From assembly GCF_023823685.1 (NCBI RefSeq), contig NZ_JAMXBF010000005.1, positions 186,001 to 250,000 on the forward strand: a stretch of 64,000 bases of DNA, read 5' to 3'. Made by a program: the position numbers and the translations under genes. Each line of letters starts with the position of its first letter. Positions within the stretch are counted from its first letter, which is position 1. Positions 41,629-49,037 of the stretch are shown piece by piece. A model generated the notes under the pieces. The model made no database searches. It had not been told where the DNA came from and saw nothing but the letters and a program-made list of their open reading frames with translations. The DNA is from Pseudomonas subflava (GTDB taxonomy: Bacteria > Pseudomonadota > Gammaproteobacteria > Pseudomonadales > Pseudomonadaceae).

Positions 41629-42236
41629 GCTTGGCCTCTGCGCAAGGTCAGATAGAAGGTGTGTAGACGCTCGACCTCGCTCTTCAGCCAGGCCAGGTCG
41701 CGGTCGTTGAGCAGCACATCGTCGGCGTGGCGCAGGCGTTCCTCGCGGCTGGTCTGCGCCTTGAGAATGGCGCGGATCTGCTCCTCGGAGCTGCTGTCGC
41801 GCGCCATGCTTCGCTGCAGTTGTAGATGTTCGGGGGCATCCACCACCAGCACCCGCTGGGCCATGCGGTGCTGGCCGGACTCCACCAGCAGCGGCGACAC
41901 CAAGACGGCATAGGGAGATGCGGCGCGGGCGAGGTGCTGGTCGATTTCCTGAAAGATCAGCGGGTGCAGCAGGCCTTCCAGCCAGCGGCGCTCGGGCTCG
42001 TTCTGGAACACCAACTGGCGCAGCGCGGTACGGTTCAGGCTGCCGTCGGCATGCAGGACCTGCTCGCCGAAGCGCTCGGCGATCTGAGCCAGGGCAGGGC
42101 GCCCGGGCTCGACCACCCAGCGCGCGGCATGGTCGGCGTCCACCAGATGCACGCCGAGATCGATGAAATGCTGGGCAACGGCGCTCTTGCCACTACCGAT
42201 GCCGCCTGTGAGGCCAAGAATCCAAGGTTTGCTCAT
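41625..42236 (-). CDS. coaE: dephospho-CoA kinase CoaE
   Basis: Last step of coenzyme A synthesis, 203 residues. Walker A is [10 protein letters not shown] near residue 10; [15 protein letters not shown] and [14 protein letters not shown] are family features. It overlaps pilD by 4 bases and yacG by 4 bases, so all three are translationally coupled. Confidence 0.95.
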   Translation of the reverse strand: MSKPWILGLTGGIGSGKSAVAQHFIDLGVHLVDADHAARWVVEPGRPALAQIAERFGEQVLHADGSLNRTALRQLVFQNEPERRWLEGLLHPLIFQEIDQHLARAASPYAVLVSPLLVESGQHRMAQRVLVVDAPEHLQLQRSMARDSSSEEQIRAILKAQTSREERLRHADDVLLNDRDLAWLKSEVERLHTFYLTLRRGQA

Positions 42237-43105
42237 CTAAAACCGGCAAATTGAAGATAGGTCCCGGTTATTTGATCACCCCAGAGCAATGCGATCCAGC
42301 CGGCAATGGCCAGGTAGGGGCCGAAGGGGATAGGCGTGCTGGTTTCCTGATTGCGCAGGCGCAGCATGATCACCCCGAGCACGGCGCCGACCAGAGACGA
42401 CAGCAGGATGGTCAGCGGCAGAATCTGCCAGCCACCCCAGGCACCGAGCATGGCCAGCAGCTTGAAGTCGCCGTAGCCCATGCCCTCCTTGCCAGTGACC
42501 AGCTTGAACAGCCAGTACACCGACCACAGGCTGAGATAGCCGGCGATCGCACCCCAGAGCGCATCCTCCAGGCTGGCGAACAGGCCGAAGTGGTTGGCGA
42601 TCAGTCCCAGCCAGAGCAGTGGCAAAACCAGGGAGTCCGGCAGCAATTGGTGATCGCAATCGATCATGCTCATCGCCAGCAGCCCCCAACTCAGCACCAG
42701 TACCCCCATCGCCTGCCAGCCAAAGCCGTAGTGGAAAGCCACATAGCCGGAAAGCAGGCCGCAGGCCAGTTCGACCAGAGGGTAGCGCTTGCTGATCGGG
42801 GTTTTGCAGTTCGAGCACTTGCCATGCAGGAACAGATAACTGACTACCGGGATGTTCTCCCAGGGGCGAATCTGATGTCCACAGTTGGGGCAGCAGGAGT
42901 TCGGAAGGATGAGGTTGAAGGTGCCCTGCTTGGGTTCCTCGGGTAGTTCGAGGATTTCCCGAGCCTGCTGACGCCAGTCGCGTTGCATCATCACCGGGAG
43001 GCGATAAATGACGACGTTGAGGAAGCTGCCGATAAGCAGGCCGAGCATAGTGGCGAGCAAAACAAAGGCCGGCAAGTTGCCGGCCAGAAATTCAATCAGT
43101 TGCAT
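42233..43105 (-). CDS. pilD: prepilin peptidase / N-methyltransferase PilD
   Basis: Inner membrane enzyme of 290 residues that removes prepilin leaders and methylates the new N-terminus. The cytosolic zinc motif is CPNCGHQI and CSNCKTPI. The two catalytic aspartates are in [12 protein letters not shown] and [13 protein letters not shown]. About eight membrane segments. It would process PilA, FimU, PilV, PilW, PilX, PilE and FimT in this window, and type II secretion pseudopilins elsewhere. It follows pilC by 5 bases. Confidence 0.96.
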   Translation of the reverse strand: MQLIEFLAGNLPAFVLLATMLGLLIGSFLNVVIYRLPVMMQRDWRQQAREILELPEEPKQGTFNLILPNSCCPNCGHQIRPWENIPVVSYLFLHGKCSNCKTPISKRYPLVELACGLLSGYVAFHYGFGWQAMGVLVLSWGLLAMSMIDCDHQLLPDSLVLPLLWLGLIANHFGLFASLEDALWGAIAGYLSLWSVYWLFKLVTGKEGMGYGDFKLLAMLGAWGGWQILPLTILLSSLVGAVLGVIMLRLRNQETSTPIPFGPYLAIAGWIALLWGDQITGTYLQFAGFR

Positions 43106-43110
43106 AATTG

Positions 43111-44328
43111 TTAAACAACTTGACCCAGTTGGAAGATAGGCAGATACATTGCCACAATTAGTCCTCCGACAAGTACTCCAAGTACCGCCATAATCATGGG
43201 TTCCATGAGCGCCGTAAGGTTGTCGACCATGTTGTCGACCTCGGTTTCATAGAAGCTAGCGACCTTATCCAGCATGTCGTCGAGAGCGCCAGATTCTTCG
43301 CCGATTGCTGTCATCTGCAACGCCATACTGGGAAATACTCCCGTTGTACGCATAGAGAAATTCAGCTGCATACCGGTTGAAACATCTTGCTTGATCTTAT
43401 TTACCGCCTGACGGAATACGACATTGCCCGTTGCGCCGGCGACAGAGTCCAAGGCCTCAACCAGAGGTACGCCAGCAGCAAACGTGGTTGAGAGTGTTCG
43501 CGCGTAGCGCGCAACCGAAGATTTATAAATGATGTCTCCAATAATCGGAATTTTTAGCAACATCTTGTCCAGCTTATTCCGGAAGCTCTCTGACCGCCTA
43601 TGGGTTTCCCGAAGCGCAAAAGCACATCCCATGAACCCGATCAGCACGATAAACCACCATTCCTGAAGAACTTGGGATAACGCGATTACCATTTGAGTAA
43701 ATGCAGGAAGTTCTGCGCCAAAATTCTTGAAGACATCTTCAAACTGAGGAACCACCTTGATCAATAGGATGGCGGACACGATTACGGCGACCACCAACAC
43801 TGCTATTGGATAGGTCATCGCCTTTTTTATCTTGGCCTTCAGTGCTTCGGTTTTTTCTTTGTAAGTCGCTACCCGATCTAGTAGGTTTTCAAGCGCACCT
43901 GCCTGCTCGCCTGCCTCTACCAGATTGCAATAAAGGTCATCAAACTGTATTGGTTTTTTTCGCAAGGACGAGGCAAAGCTATTGCCCGCGGCGACTTCTT
44001 GTTTTAACTCATCGACCAACTTGCGCATGTTCGGGTTGTCGAAACCTTCGCCTATGATGTCGAAGGAGCTCAGCAGTGGGACGCCTGCCTTCATCATGGT
44101 CGCCATCTGCCGAGTGAACAGGGCGATGTCCATGGGTTTGATTTTCTTACCGGAGCCTAAGAGTAAGGTCGATTTCTTGCGCACCTTCGTCGGGTTGATG
44201 CCCTGCTTGCGAAGCTGCGCTTTCACCAAAGCCGGGTTTTGCCCGCCCATTTCCCCTTTGAGCTTGGCGCCCCTTTTGTCTGTCCCTTCCCAGCTGAATG
44301 TACTGGTTTTGAGAGCCTTTTCCGCCAT
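43111..44328 (-). CDS. pilC: type IV pilus inner membrane platform protein PilC
   Basis: Polytopic platform protein of 405 residues with two GspF-type domains (about 65-190 and 270-395): DIALFTRQMATMMKAGVPLL and ARYARTLSTTFAAGVPLVEA. Three membrane segments follow the usual GspF pattern. It couples the motor PilB to pilin polymerisation. It starts 6 bases after pilB. Base composition here is clearly lower in GC than in coaE or nadC. Confidence 0.95.
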   Translation of the reverse strand: MAEKALKTSTFSWEGTDKRGAKLKGEMGGQNPALVKAQLRKQGINPTKVRKKSTLLLGSGKKIKPMDIALFTRQMATMMKAGVPLLSSFDIIGEGFDNPNMRKLVDELKQEVAAGNSFASSLRKKPIQFDDLYCNLVEAGEQAGALENLLDRVATYKEKTEALKAKIKKAMTYPIAVLVVAVIVSAILLIKVVPQFEDVFKNFGAELPAFTQMVIALSQVLQEWWFIVLIGFMGCAFALRETHRRSESFRNKLDKMLLKIPIIGDIIYKSSVARYARTLSTTFAAGVPLVEALDSVAGATGNVVFRQAVNKIKQDVSTGMQLNFSMRTTGVFPSMALQMTAIGEESGALDDMLDKVASFYETEVDNMVDNLTALMEPMIMAVLGVLVGGLIVAMYLPIFQLGQVV

Positions 44329-44334
44329 GGTGGA

Positions 44335-46038
44335 TTAGTCCTTGGTCACGCGGTTGATTTCCTCAAGGCTGGTCACGCCTTGCATGGCCTTGAGTAGACC
44401 GGATGTGCGCAGGTCATTGAAGCCGTCCCGGCGAGTCTGCTCGGCGATTTCAATGGAGTTGCCTTCCTCCATGATAATGCGTTGCAGCGCTGGGGTGTTT
44501 TTAACCACTTCATAAATACCCACTCGGCCCTTGTAACCATTTTTGCAGTTCTCACATCCCACAGGGCCGTAAATTTTGAAGGTCCCGATTTTATCTTCTG
44601 GAAACCCTTCTTTAAGGAGCACTTCCTTCGGGACATCGACTGGCTTCTTGCAGGTGTTGCAAAGCTTTCGAGCCAGCCGTTGCGCAATGATCAAATTGAC
44701 CGAGGTGGCGATATTGAAGGCGGGCACGCCCATGTTGCGCAGGCGCGTCAGTGTCTCGGCCGCGCTGTTGGTGTGCAGAGTCGACATTACCATGTGTCCG
44801 GTTTGCGCCGCCTTGATAGCGATCTCGGCAGTCTCGAGGTCGCGGATCTCACCCACCATGATGATGTCAGGGTCCTGGCGGAGGAAGGCACGTAGCGCTT
44901 GGGAGAAATCCATGCCTTGCCTGGGATTGACGTTGACCTGGTTGATACCTTCCAGGTTGATTTCGACCGGGTCTTCGGCGGTGGAAATGTTGACGTCGGC
45001 CGTGTTAAGGATATTCAGGCCGGTGTACAGGGACACGGTCTTGCCCGATCCGGTGGGGCCGGTCACCAGAATCATGCCCTGGGGTTGCTTCAAGGCATTC
45101 ATATACAGTTCTTTCTGCTCGTCCTCGTAACCGAGAGCGTCGATGCCCATCTGCGCACTGGTGGGGTCCAGAATACGCATCACGATTTTCTCGCCCCAGA
45201 GTGTCGGCAGGGTGTTGACCCGGAAGTCAATGGCCTTGGTCTTGGATATCTTCATCTTGATCCGGCCATCCTGAGGCTTCCTGCGCTCGGAAATATCGAG
45301 GCTGGCCATGACCTTGAGGCGCGCCGAGATGCGGGGCGCCAGTTGTATGGGGGGTCTCGCAGCCTCATGAAGAATGCCGTCCGTGCGAAAGCGCACGCGA
45401 TAGACGCGCTCATAAGGCTCGAAGTGCAGGTCGGATGAGCCGCCCTTAATGGCGTCCAAAAGCATTTTGTTGACGAAGCGCACCACGGGCGCGTCGTCGG
45501 CGTCGCCGCCAGTGCTGGTATCGGAGGTTTCCTCATCGGCACTTTCGATATCGACGCTATCAAGGTCGATGTCTCCCAACTCGCCCAAACCGCTCGTAGC
45601 GCTTTCGAAGAATTTGTCGATGGCATCGCCTAGCTTGTCGTCTTCGACGAGCAACGACTCGGTGCTCAGACCGGTACTGAACTGCACATCGGTCACGGCC
45701 TGGTGGTTGGACGGATCGGAAGTGGCGATGAATAGCTTGTTGCCACGCCTATAAAGAGGAAGCACGCGATGTTGGCGGGCCAGCTTCTCCGTGACCGTAT
45801 CGCGGGGCATCACTTCCTTATCAATGCTGCTCAAGTCCAGAACGGCGATGCCGAATTGGTCGCTGATCAGCTCTGCAAGGACTCGGCTTTTTACCAGCTT
45901 GTTCTGCGCCAGATAAGTAACAAGGGGCAGCTTGTTGCGCTGCGCCTGAAGCTGCGCTTGCTGAGCCGAGGTCTCGTCTAGGAGATTGTTGATAACCAGT
46001 TGCTTGGCAAGACCGGTCAAGGTGGGGGATTCGTTCAT
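44335..46038 (-). CDS. pilB: type IV pilus extension ATPase PilB
   Basis: Hexameric ATPase driving pilus extension, 567 residues from the chosen start. The N-terminal MshEN/GspE-N domain is followed by the ATPase with Walker A GPTGSGKT, the Asp box near DPVEINLEGINQ and Walker B DIIMVGEIRDLE. The tetracysteine zinc site is CNTCKK and CENCKN. I chose the ATG at 46038 (MNESPTLTGLAKQLVINNLL) from the family start; ATG at 46068 and the frame to 46092 are alternatives, and the ribosome site is weak in every case. Confidence 0.94.
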   Translation of the reverse strand: MNESPTLTGLAKQLVINNLLDETSAQQAQLQAQRNKLPLVTYLAQNKLVKSRVLAELISDQFGIAVLDLSSIDKEVMPRDTVTEKLARQHRVLPLYRRGNKLFIATSDPSNHQAVTDVQFSTGLSTESLLVEDDKLGDAIDKFFESATSGLGELGDIDLDSVDIESADEETSDTSTGGDADDAPVVRFVNKMLLDAIKGGSSDLHFEPYERVYRVRFRTDGILHEAARPPIQLAPRISARLKVMASLDISERRKPQDGRIKMKISKTKAIDFRVNTLPTLWGEKIVMRILDPTSAQMGIDALGYEDEQKELYMNALKQPQGMILVTGPTGSGKTVSLYTGLNILNTADVNISTAEDPVEINLEGINQVNVNPRQGMDFSQALRAFLRQDPDIIMVGEIRDLETAEIAIKAAQTGHMVMSTLHTNSAAETLTRLRNMGVPAFNIATSVNLIIAQRLARKLCNTCKKPVDVPKEVLLKEGFPEDKIGTFKIYGPVGCENCKNGYKGRVGIYEVVKNTPALQRIIMEEGNSIEIAEQTRRDGFNDLRTSGLLKAMQGVTSLEEINRVTKD

Positions 46039-46154
46039 GTCGCTATGGCCAGCTGTCGATTCAGTCATCGTTATAACCGACAAGCTAATCACCGACTAGA
46101 CATGCGGCTGAGCTTGATAAGGTTTCGAGTCGGTTTCTTATAGTGCTAGATAGC

Positions 46155-46181
46155 AAAAGAGACCGCTGGGCGGTCTCTTTT
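46155..46181 (-). terminator. rho-independent terminator of pilA
   Basis: AAAAGAGACCGC pairs with GCGGTCTCTTTT across three bases. The 12-bp stem separates abundant pilA message from pilBCD. Confidence 0.92.
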
Positions 46182-46205
46182 GCTCATCACTGAACTCAGC
46201 AGCAA

Positions 46206-46667
46206 TTACTGGCGGCAGTTAGCCGGCAGATATTTGTCTTCGATGCTGCCAGCATTGCAGGTCCACTGGATAGTGCCGGCAGAGTTGTTGTTAGCAAGAG
46301 GGTTGCCGTTGATATTGGGAGTGTAAATCAGGGTGTTGTTTGCGCCCAGCTGCGGGATACCGCCCATGGTCATGGTGATGGTGCCGTCAGCAGCGTCAAT
46401 AGCTACGTCGGTAATTTTATCGGTACGAATGTTGGCGATGTCTGCAGCGATTACGCCGGAGTAGGCGGCAATGCCATCCACGCCGTCATCGGCGAACGCT
46501 TCGGCTACACCGATCTTCAGGGCGCTGGCGGAAACCGAGCCTTCAGAAACCTTGGCACGAACGGTGTAGTCTTGGTAGGCCGGCAGGGCGATGGCGGCCA
46601 GGATGCCGATGATGGCAACCACGATCATCAGTTCGATCAGGGTAAAGCCTTTTTGCATTGCTTTCAT
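46206..46667 (-). CDS. pilA: major type IV pilin PilA
   Basis: Major pilin, 153 residues. A short leader MKAMQKG precedes [20 protein letters not shown], with E5 present. [15 protein letters not shown] completes the conserved helix. The C-terminal D-region is a disulfide loop from CNAG to PANC, two residues from the end. The ATG at 46667 follows GGAGAA; the ATG at 46658 is a possible alternative. It has a sigma-54 promoter and its own terminator. It lies on the same strand as pilBCD, unlike the divergent layout I recall in PAO1. Confidence 0.95.
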   Translation of the reverse strand: MKAMQKGFTLIELMIVVAIIGILAAIALPAYQDYTVRAKVSEGSVSASALKIGVAEAFADDGVDGIAAYSGVIAADIANIRTDKITDVAIDAADGTITMTMGGIPQLGANNTLIYTPNINGNPLANNNSAGTIQWTCNAGSIEDKYLPANCRQ

Positions 46668-46719
46668 TGAGAGTTCTCCGGTTGTAAGTGGCAACAATGC
46701 GTTGCGCTGCCAGTGGTAA

Positions 46720-46737
46720 AGCAGGGGGCGTGCCAAG
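46720..46737 (-). promoter_or_regulatory. sigma-54 (RpoN) promoter of pilA
   Basis: On the minus strand CTTGGCACG-CCCC-CTGCT, matching TTGGCACG-N4-TTGCW at all but one key position, with the GG and GC doublets correctly spaced. The start site would fall about 40 bases before the pilA ATG. PilR, encoded in this window, is the expected activator. Confidence 0.85.
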
Positions 46738-46814
46738 TATGTAAGCAGCGTCATTTGGGCGCCTACGCTGGGTAGGAGGGCGCGAGCGCTGCTTGGAGAC
46801 GAAGGCGCGGGGCG

Positions 46815-46855
46815 ATAACTGACAAAAAACGTCATTGACGCGATTGTGTCGCTTG
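46815..46855 (-). promoter_or_regulatory. possible PilR binding region
   Basis: About 110-140 bases upstream of the inferred pilA start there are TGTC-containing, AT-rich repeats (TTTTTTGTCAG; GCGACACAAT). PilR sites in P. aeruginosa contain TGTC. This is positional inference. Confidence 0.3.
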
Positions 46856-46961
46856 AGCTGCTTCGCATTTCGCCGCCCAGTATGCAAATGTGAAATTGCC
46901 GGCTTAATGGCTAGGCGCAGCGATAGTACGATTCCGCCTTTCTGTCTGGGTGCAACTGGCG

Positions 46962-47711
46962 ATGTCCCAATCTTTACTTGCGTCTCCTCGTTTCAAGGTT
47001 TTCTCCATTCATCTCTGCGGTTCGGCCCTCGTTGCGCTGGCGATGCTGCTGCTGGTGTTTTGGGTATGGTACCCCGCGCCCTTGCATGAGGCAGTCGGTG
47101 TAACGAGTATCTTCATGCTGCTGCTGGGGGTCGACGTAATCATCGGGCCTCTGCTGACGTTGCTGGTGTTCAAGGTTGGCAAGAAAACGCTGGTGTTCGA
47201 TATGGCTGTGATTCTGCTCTTGCAGTTCTCAGCATTCGCGTACGGGGTGTGGACCGTGGCGGAGGGGCGTCCGGCGTGGCTCGTATTCAATGTCGACCGC
47301 TTCGATGTGGTACGCGCGTTGGATATCGACGATCGCAGAATTGAGCATGCCCTACCCGAATATCGTGTTGCTTCATTCATGGGGCCTCAGTGGGTGGCTG
47401 CCGATAGTCCGGCTGATCCTGAGCTGAGGCAGGCGCTGATTTTCGAGGCCACCACCGGTGGCAGCGACCTCCCTCAGCGCCCTGATCTTTACCGCCCGCT
47501 CTCCGATATGGCGTCGTCAATAAAAGAAAGGGCGATGCCATTGGAAAGACTCTCACTGTTCAATGACTCAAAGCGTGTGAGTGCTGTGCTTGATCAATGG
47601 AAGGAGGCAGATGCCTGGATGCCCCTGATGGCGGGTGCCAGTCCCATGGTCGTTCTGATTCGTAGAGAGACTGCCGGGGTGATAGCGATCGTGGATCTCC
47701 AGCCCTGGTAG
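46962..47711 (+). CDS. TfpX/TfpZ family type IV pilin accessory protein
   Basis: A 249-residue inner membrane protein with about four N-terminal membrane segments (LVALAMLLLVFWVWYPAPL; LLLGVDVIIGPLLTLLVFKV) and a periplasmic C-terminal domain. This matches the TfpX/TfpY/TfpZ proteins, which travel with particular pilin alleles in P. aeruginosa and aid pilin assembly. Here it points away from pilA and lies just before a tRNA-Thr-like sequence, where such cassettes integrate. The ATG at 46962 or the GTG at 46950 could start it; neither has a good ribosome site. Codon use is lower in GC than nadC. Confidence 0.8.
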   Translation: MSQSLLASPRFKVFSIHLCGSALVALAMLLLVFWVWYPAPLHEAVGVTSIFMLLLGVDVIIGPLLTLLVFKVGKKTLVFDMAVILLLQFSAFAYGVWTVAEGRPAWLVFNVDRFDVVRALDIDDRRIEHALPEYRVASFMGPQWVAADSPADPELRQALIFEATTGGSDLPQRPDLYRPLSDMASSIKERAMPLERLSLFNDSKRVSAVLDQWKEADAWMPLMAGASPMVVLIRRETAGVIAIVDLQPW

Positions 47712-47775
47712 ATTTCTGCCGTGGGAGTTTCACTTTATTTCCGGCTGCTGCATGCACCTGATCGAGTGGTGTGTT

Positions 47776-47849
47776 GCCGGTTAACTCAGCAGGTAGGGCA
47801 GCGCACTCGTAATGCGAGGGTCGCAGGTTCGACTCCTGTCTCCGCACCA
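47776..47849 (+). tRNA. tRNA-Thr (CGT)-like gene with defective acceptor stem
   Basis: The anticodon arm (GCGCA-CTCGTAA-TGCGA, anticodon CGT), variable loop, T-arm (GCAGG-TTCGACT-CCTGT) and encoded CCA follow tRNA-Thr(CGT). The acceptor arms do not match: GCCGGT against CTCCGC gives only six positions with two mismatches, and the molecule is 74 bases, one short on each arm. The D stem (ACTC/GGGC) is also weak. It may be a functional oddity or a remnant left by pilin cassette exchange. Confidence 0.6.
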
Positions 47850-47857
47850 TATAAAGA

Positions 47858-47887
47858 AAGCCCCGCTAGATGCGGGGCTTTGTATTT
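47858..47887 (+). terminator. rho-independent terminator after tRNA-Thr
   Basis: AAGCCCCGC pairs with GCGGGGCTT across 5 bases, then TGTATTT. It may also end nadC on the other strand. Confidence 0.85.
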
Positions 47888-47900
47888 CTGGTGTGGTTGG

Positions 47901-48749
47901 TTACAGGCTAAGCCGCATCGACAGATCCACAGCCTTGACGTCCTTGGTCAGGCTGCCGATGGAGATGTAGTCGACACCGGTTTCGGCGATGGTGCGCAGG
48001 GTACTTTCGTTGATGCCGCCCGAGGCTTCCAGTTTGGCGCGGCCGGCGGTGAGGGAGACGGCGGTACGCATGTCGTCCAGGATCAGTTCGTCGAGCATGA
48101 CAATGTCGGCGCCCGCATCCAGCGCCTGGCGCAGCTCTTCCAGGCTTTCCACTTCGATCTCTACCGGCTTGCCGGGGGCTATGCCATGGGCTGTCGAGAT
48201 GGCTTGGGCGATGCCGCCGCAGGCCGCAATGTGGTTTTCCTTGATAAGGAAGGCGTCATACAGGCCGATGCGGTGGTTGTGGCAGCCGCCCTGCGTCACC
48301 GCGTATTTCTGTGCCAGGCGCAGGCCGGGCAGGGTCTTGCGGGTGTCGAGCAGCTTTACCTGGGTGCCTTCGACCAGATCGGCGAAGTGGCGGCAGCGGG
48401 TGGCGACGGCCGAGAGGGTCTGCAGGAAGTTCAGGGCGCTGCGTTCGCCGCTGAGCAGGGCGCGTGCCGGGCCTTCGAGGTGAAACAGCGCCTGGTCGGG
48501 TTCGACCTTGTCGCCATCCGCCACCTGCCAATGCACGATTACCCTCGGATCGAGCTGGCGAAACACCGCTTCGACCCAGGCGGTGCCGCAGATCACCGCG
48601 GCTTCGCGGGTGATCACAGTGGCATGAGCCAGGCGCTCGGCGGGGATTAGCTGGGCCGTGATGTCGCCCCTGCCGATGTCTTCACGCAGGGCGGCGCGTA
48701 CGTTGGCTTCGATTTCGGCGCCGAGCTCGGCAAGGGTCAGGTTAGCCAT
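47901..48749 (-). CDS. nadC: nicotinate-nucleotide pyrophosphorylase NadC
   Basis: Quinolinate phosphoribosyltransferase of NAD synthesis, 282 residues. Conserved features: [59 protein letters not shown], and the C-terminal [20 protein letters not shown]. The length is typical. In pseudomonads nadC borders the pilA locus and ampD, as here. Confidence 0.95.
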   Translation of the reverse strand: MANLTLAELGAEIEANVRAALREDIGRGDITAQLIPAERLAHATVITREAAVICGTAWVEAVFRQLDPRVIVHWQVADGDKVEPDQALFHLEGPARALLSGERSALNFLQTLSAVATRCRHFADLVEGTQVKLLDTRKTLPGLRLAQKYAVTQGGCHNHRIGLYDAFLIKENHIAACGGIAQAISTAHGIAPGKPVEIEVESLEELRQALDAGADIVMLDELILDDMRTAVSLTAGRAKLEASGGINESTLRTIAETGVDYISIGSLTKDVKAVDLSMRLSL

Positions 48750-48775
48750 TCGGCCTCCGCATTTTCAGTGGCGCG

Positions 48776-48803
48776 ATTATAAGGACAGGAAAAGTTCTGT
48801 GCA
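48776..48803 (-). promoter_or_regulatory. sigma-70 type promoter of nadC
   Basis: On the minus strand TGCACA (48798-48803), a 16-base spacer and a perfect TATAAT (48776-48781), close to the nadC start at 48749. Confidence 0.5.
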
Positions 48804-48932
48804 TTGTCGTCGCGCTCGTTGTCACATGGTCTGCCAGATCCTCTGTTCGACCGTTCGTACCCTCGAGCGCTGCGCTCTGTGATGCAGGTCATGTATGCGA
48901 CAGAGGGTATTTGGTCATGCTTCGCATCCCCC

Positions 48933-48938
48933 TATACT
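48933..48938 (+). promoter_or_regulatory. -10 element upstream of DUF1631 copy B
   Basis: TATACT about 100 bases before the ATG at 49038; a partial -35 (TTGGTC) lies 16 bases upstream. Otherwise I see nothing defined in the 288 bases between nadC and this gene. Confidence 0.35.
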
Positions 48939-49037
48939 GGGGCTCATTGACAAGTTTGACGCCATGTTATTGGCGCTTCGGATGCCCAGCGATCGTATGC
49001 AGTCTGTTCTGATCAAACGGATTGCGGGAGACTCGAC

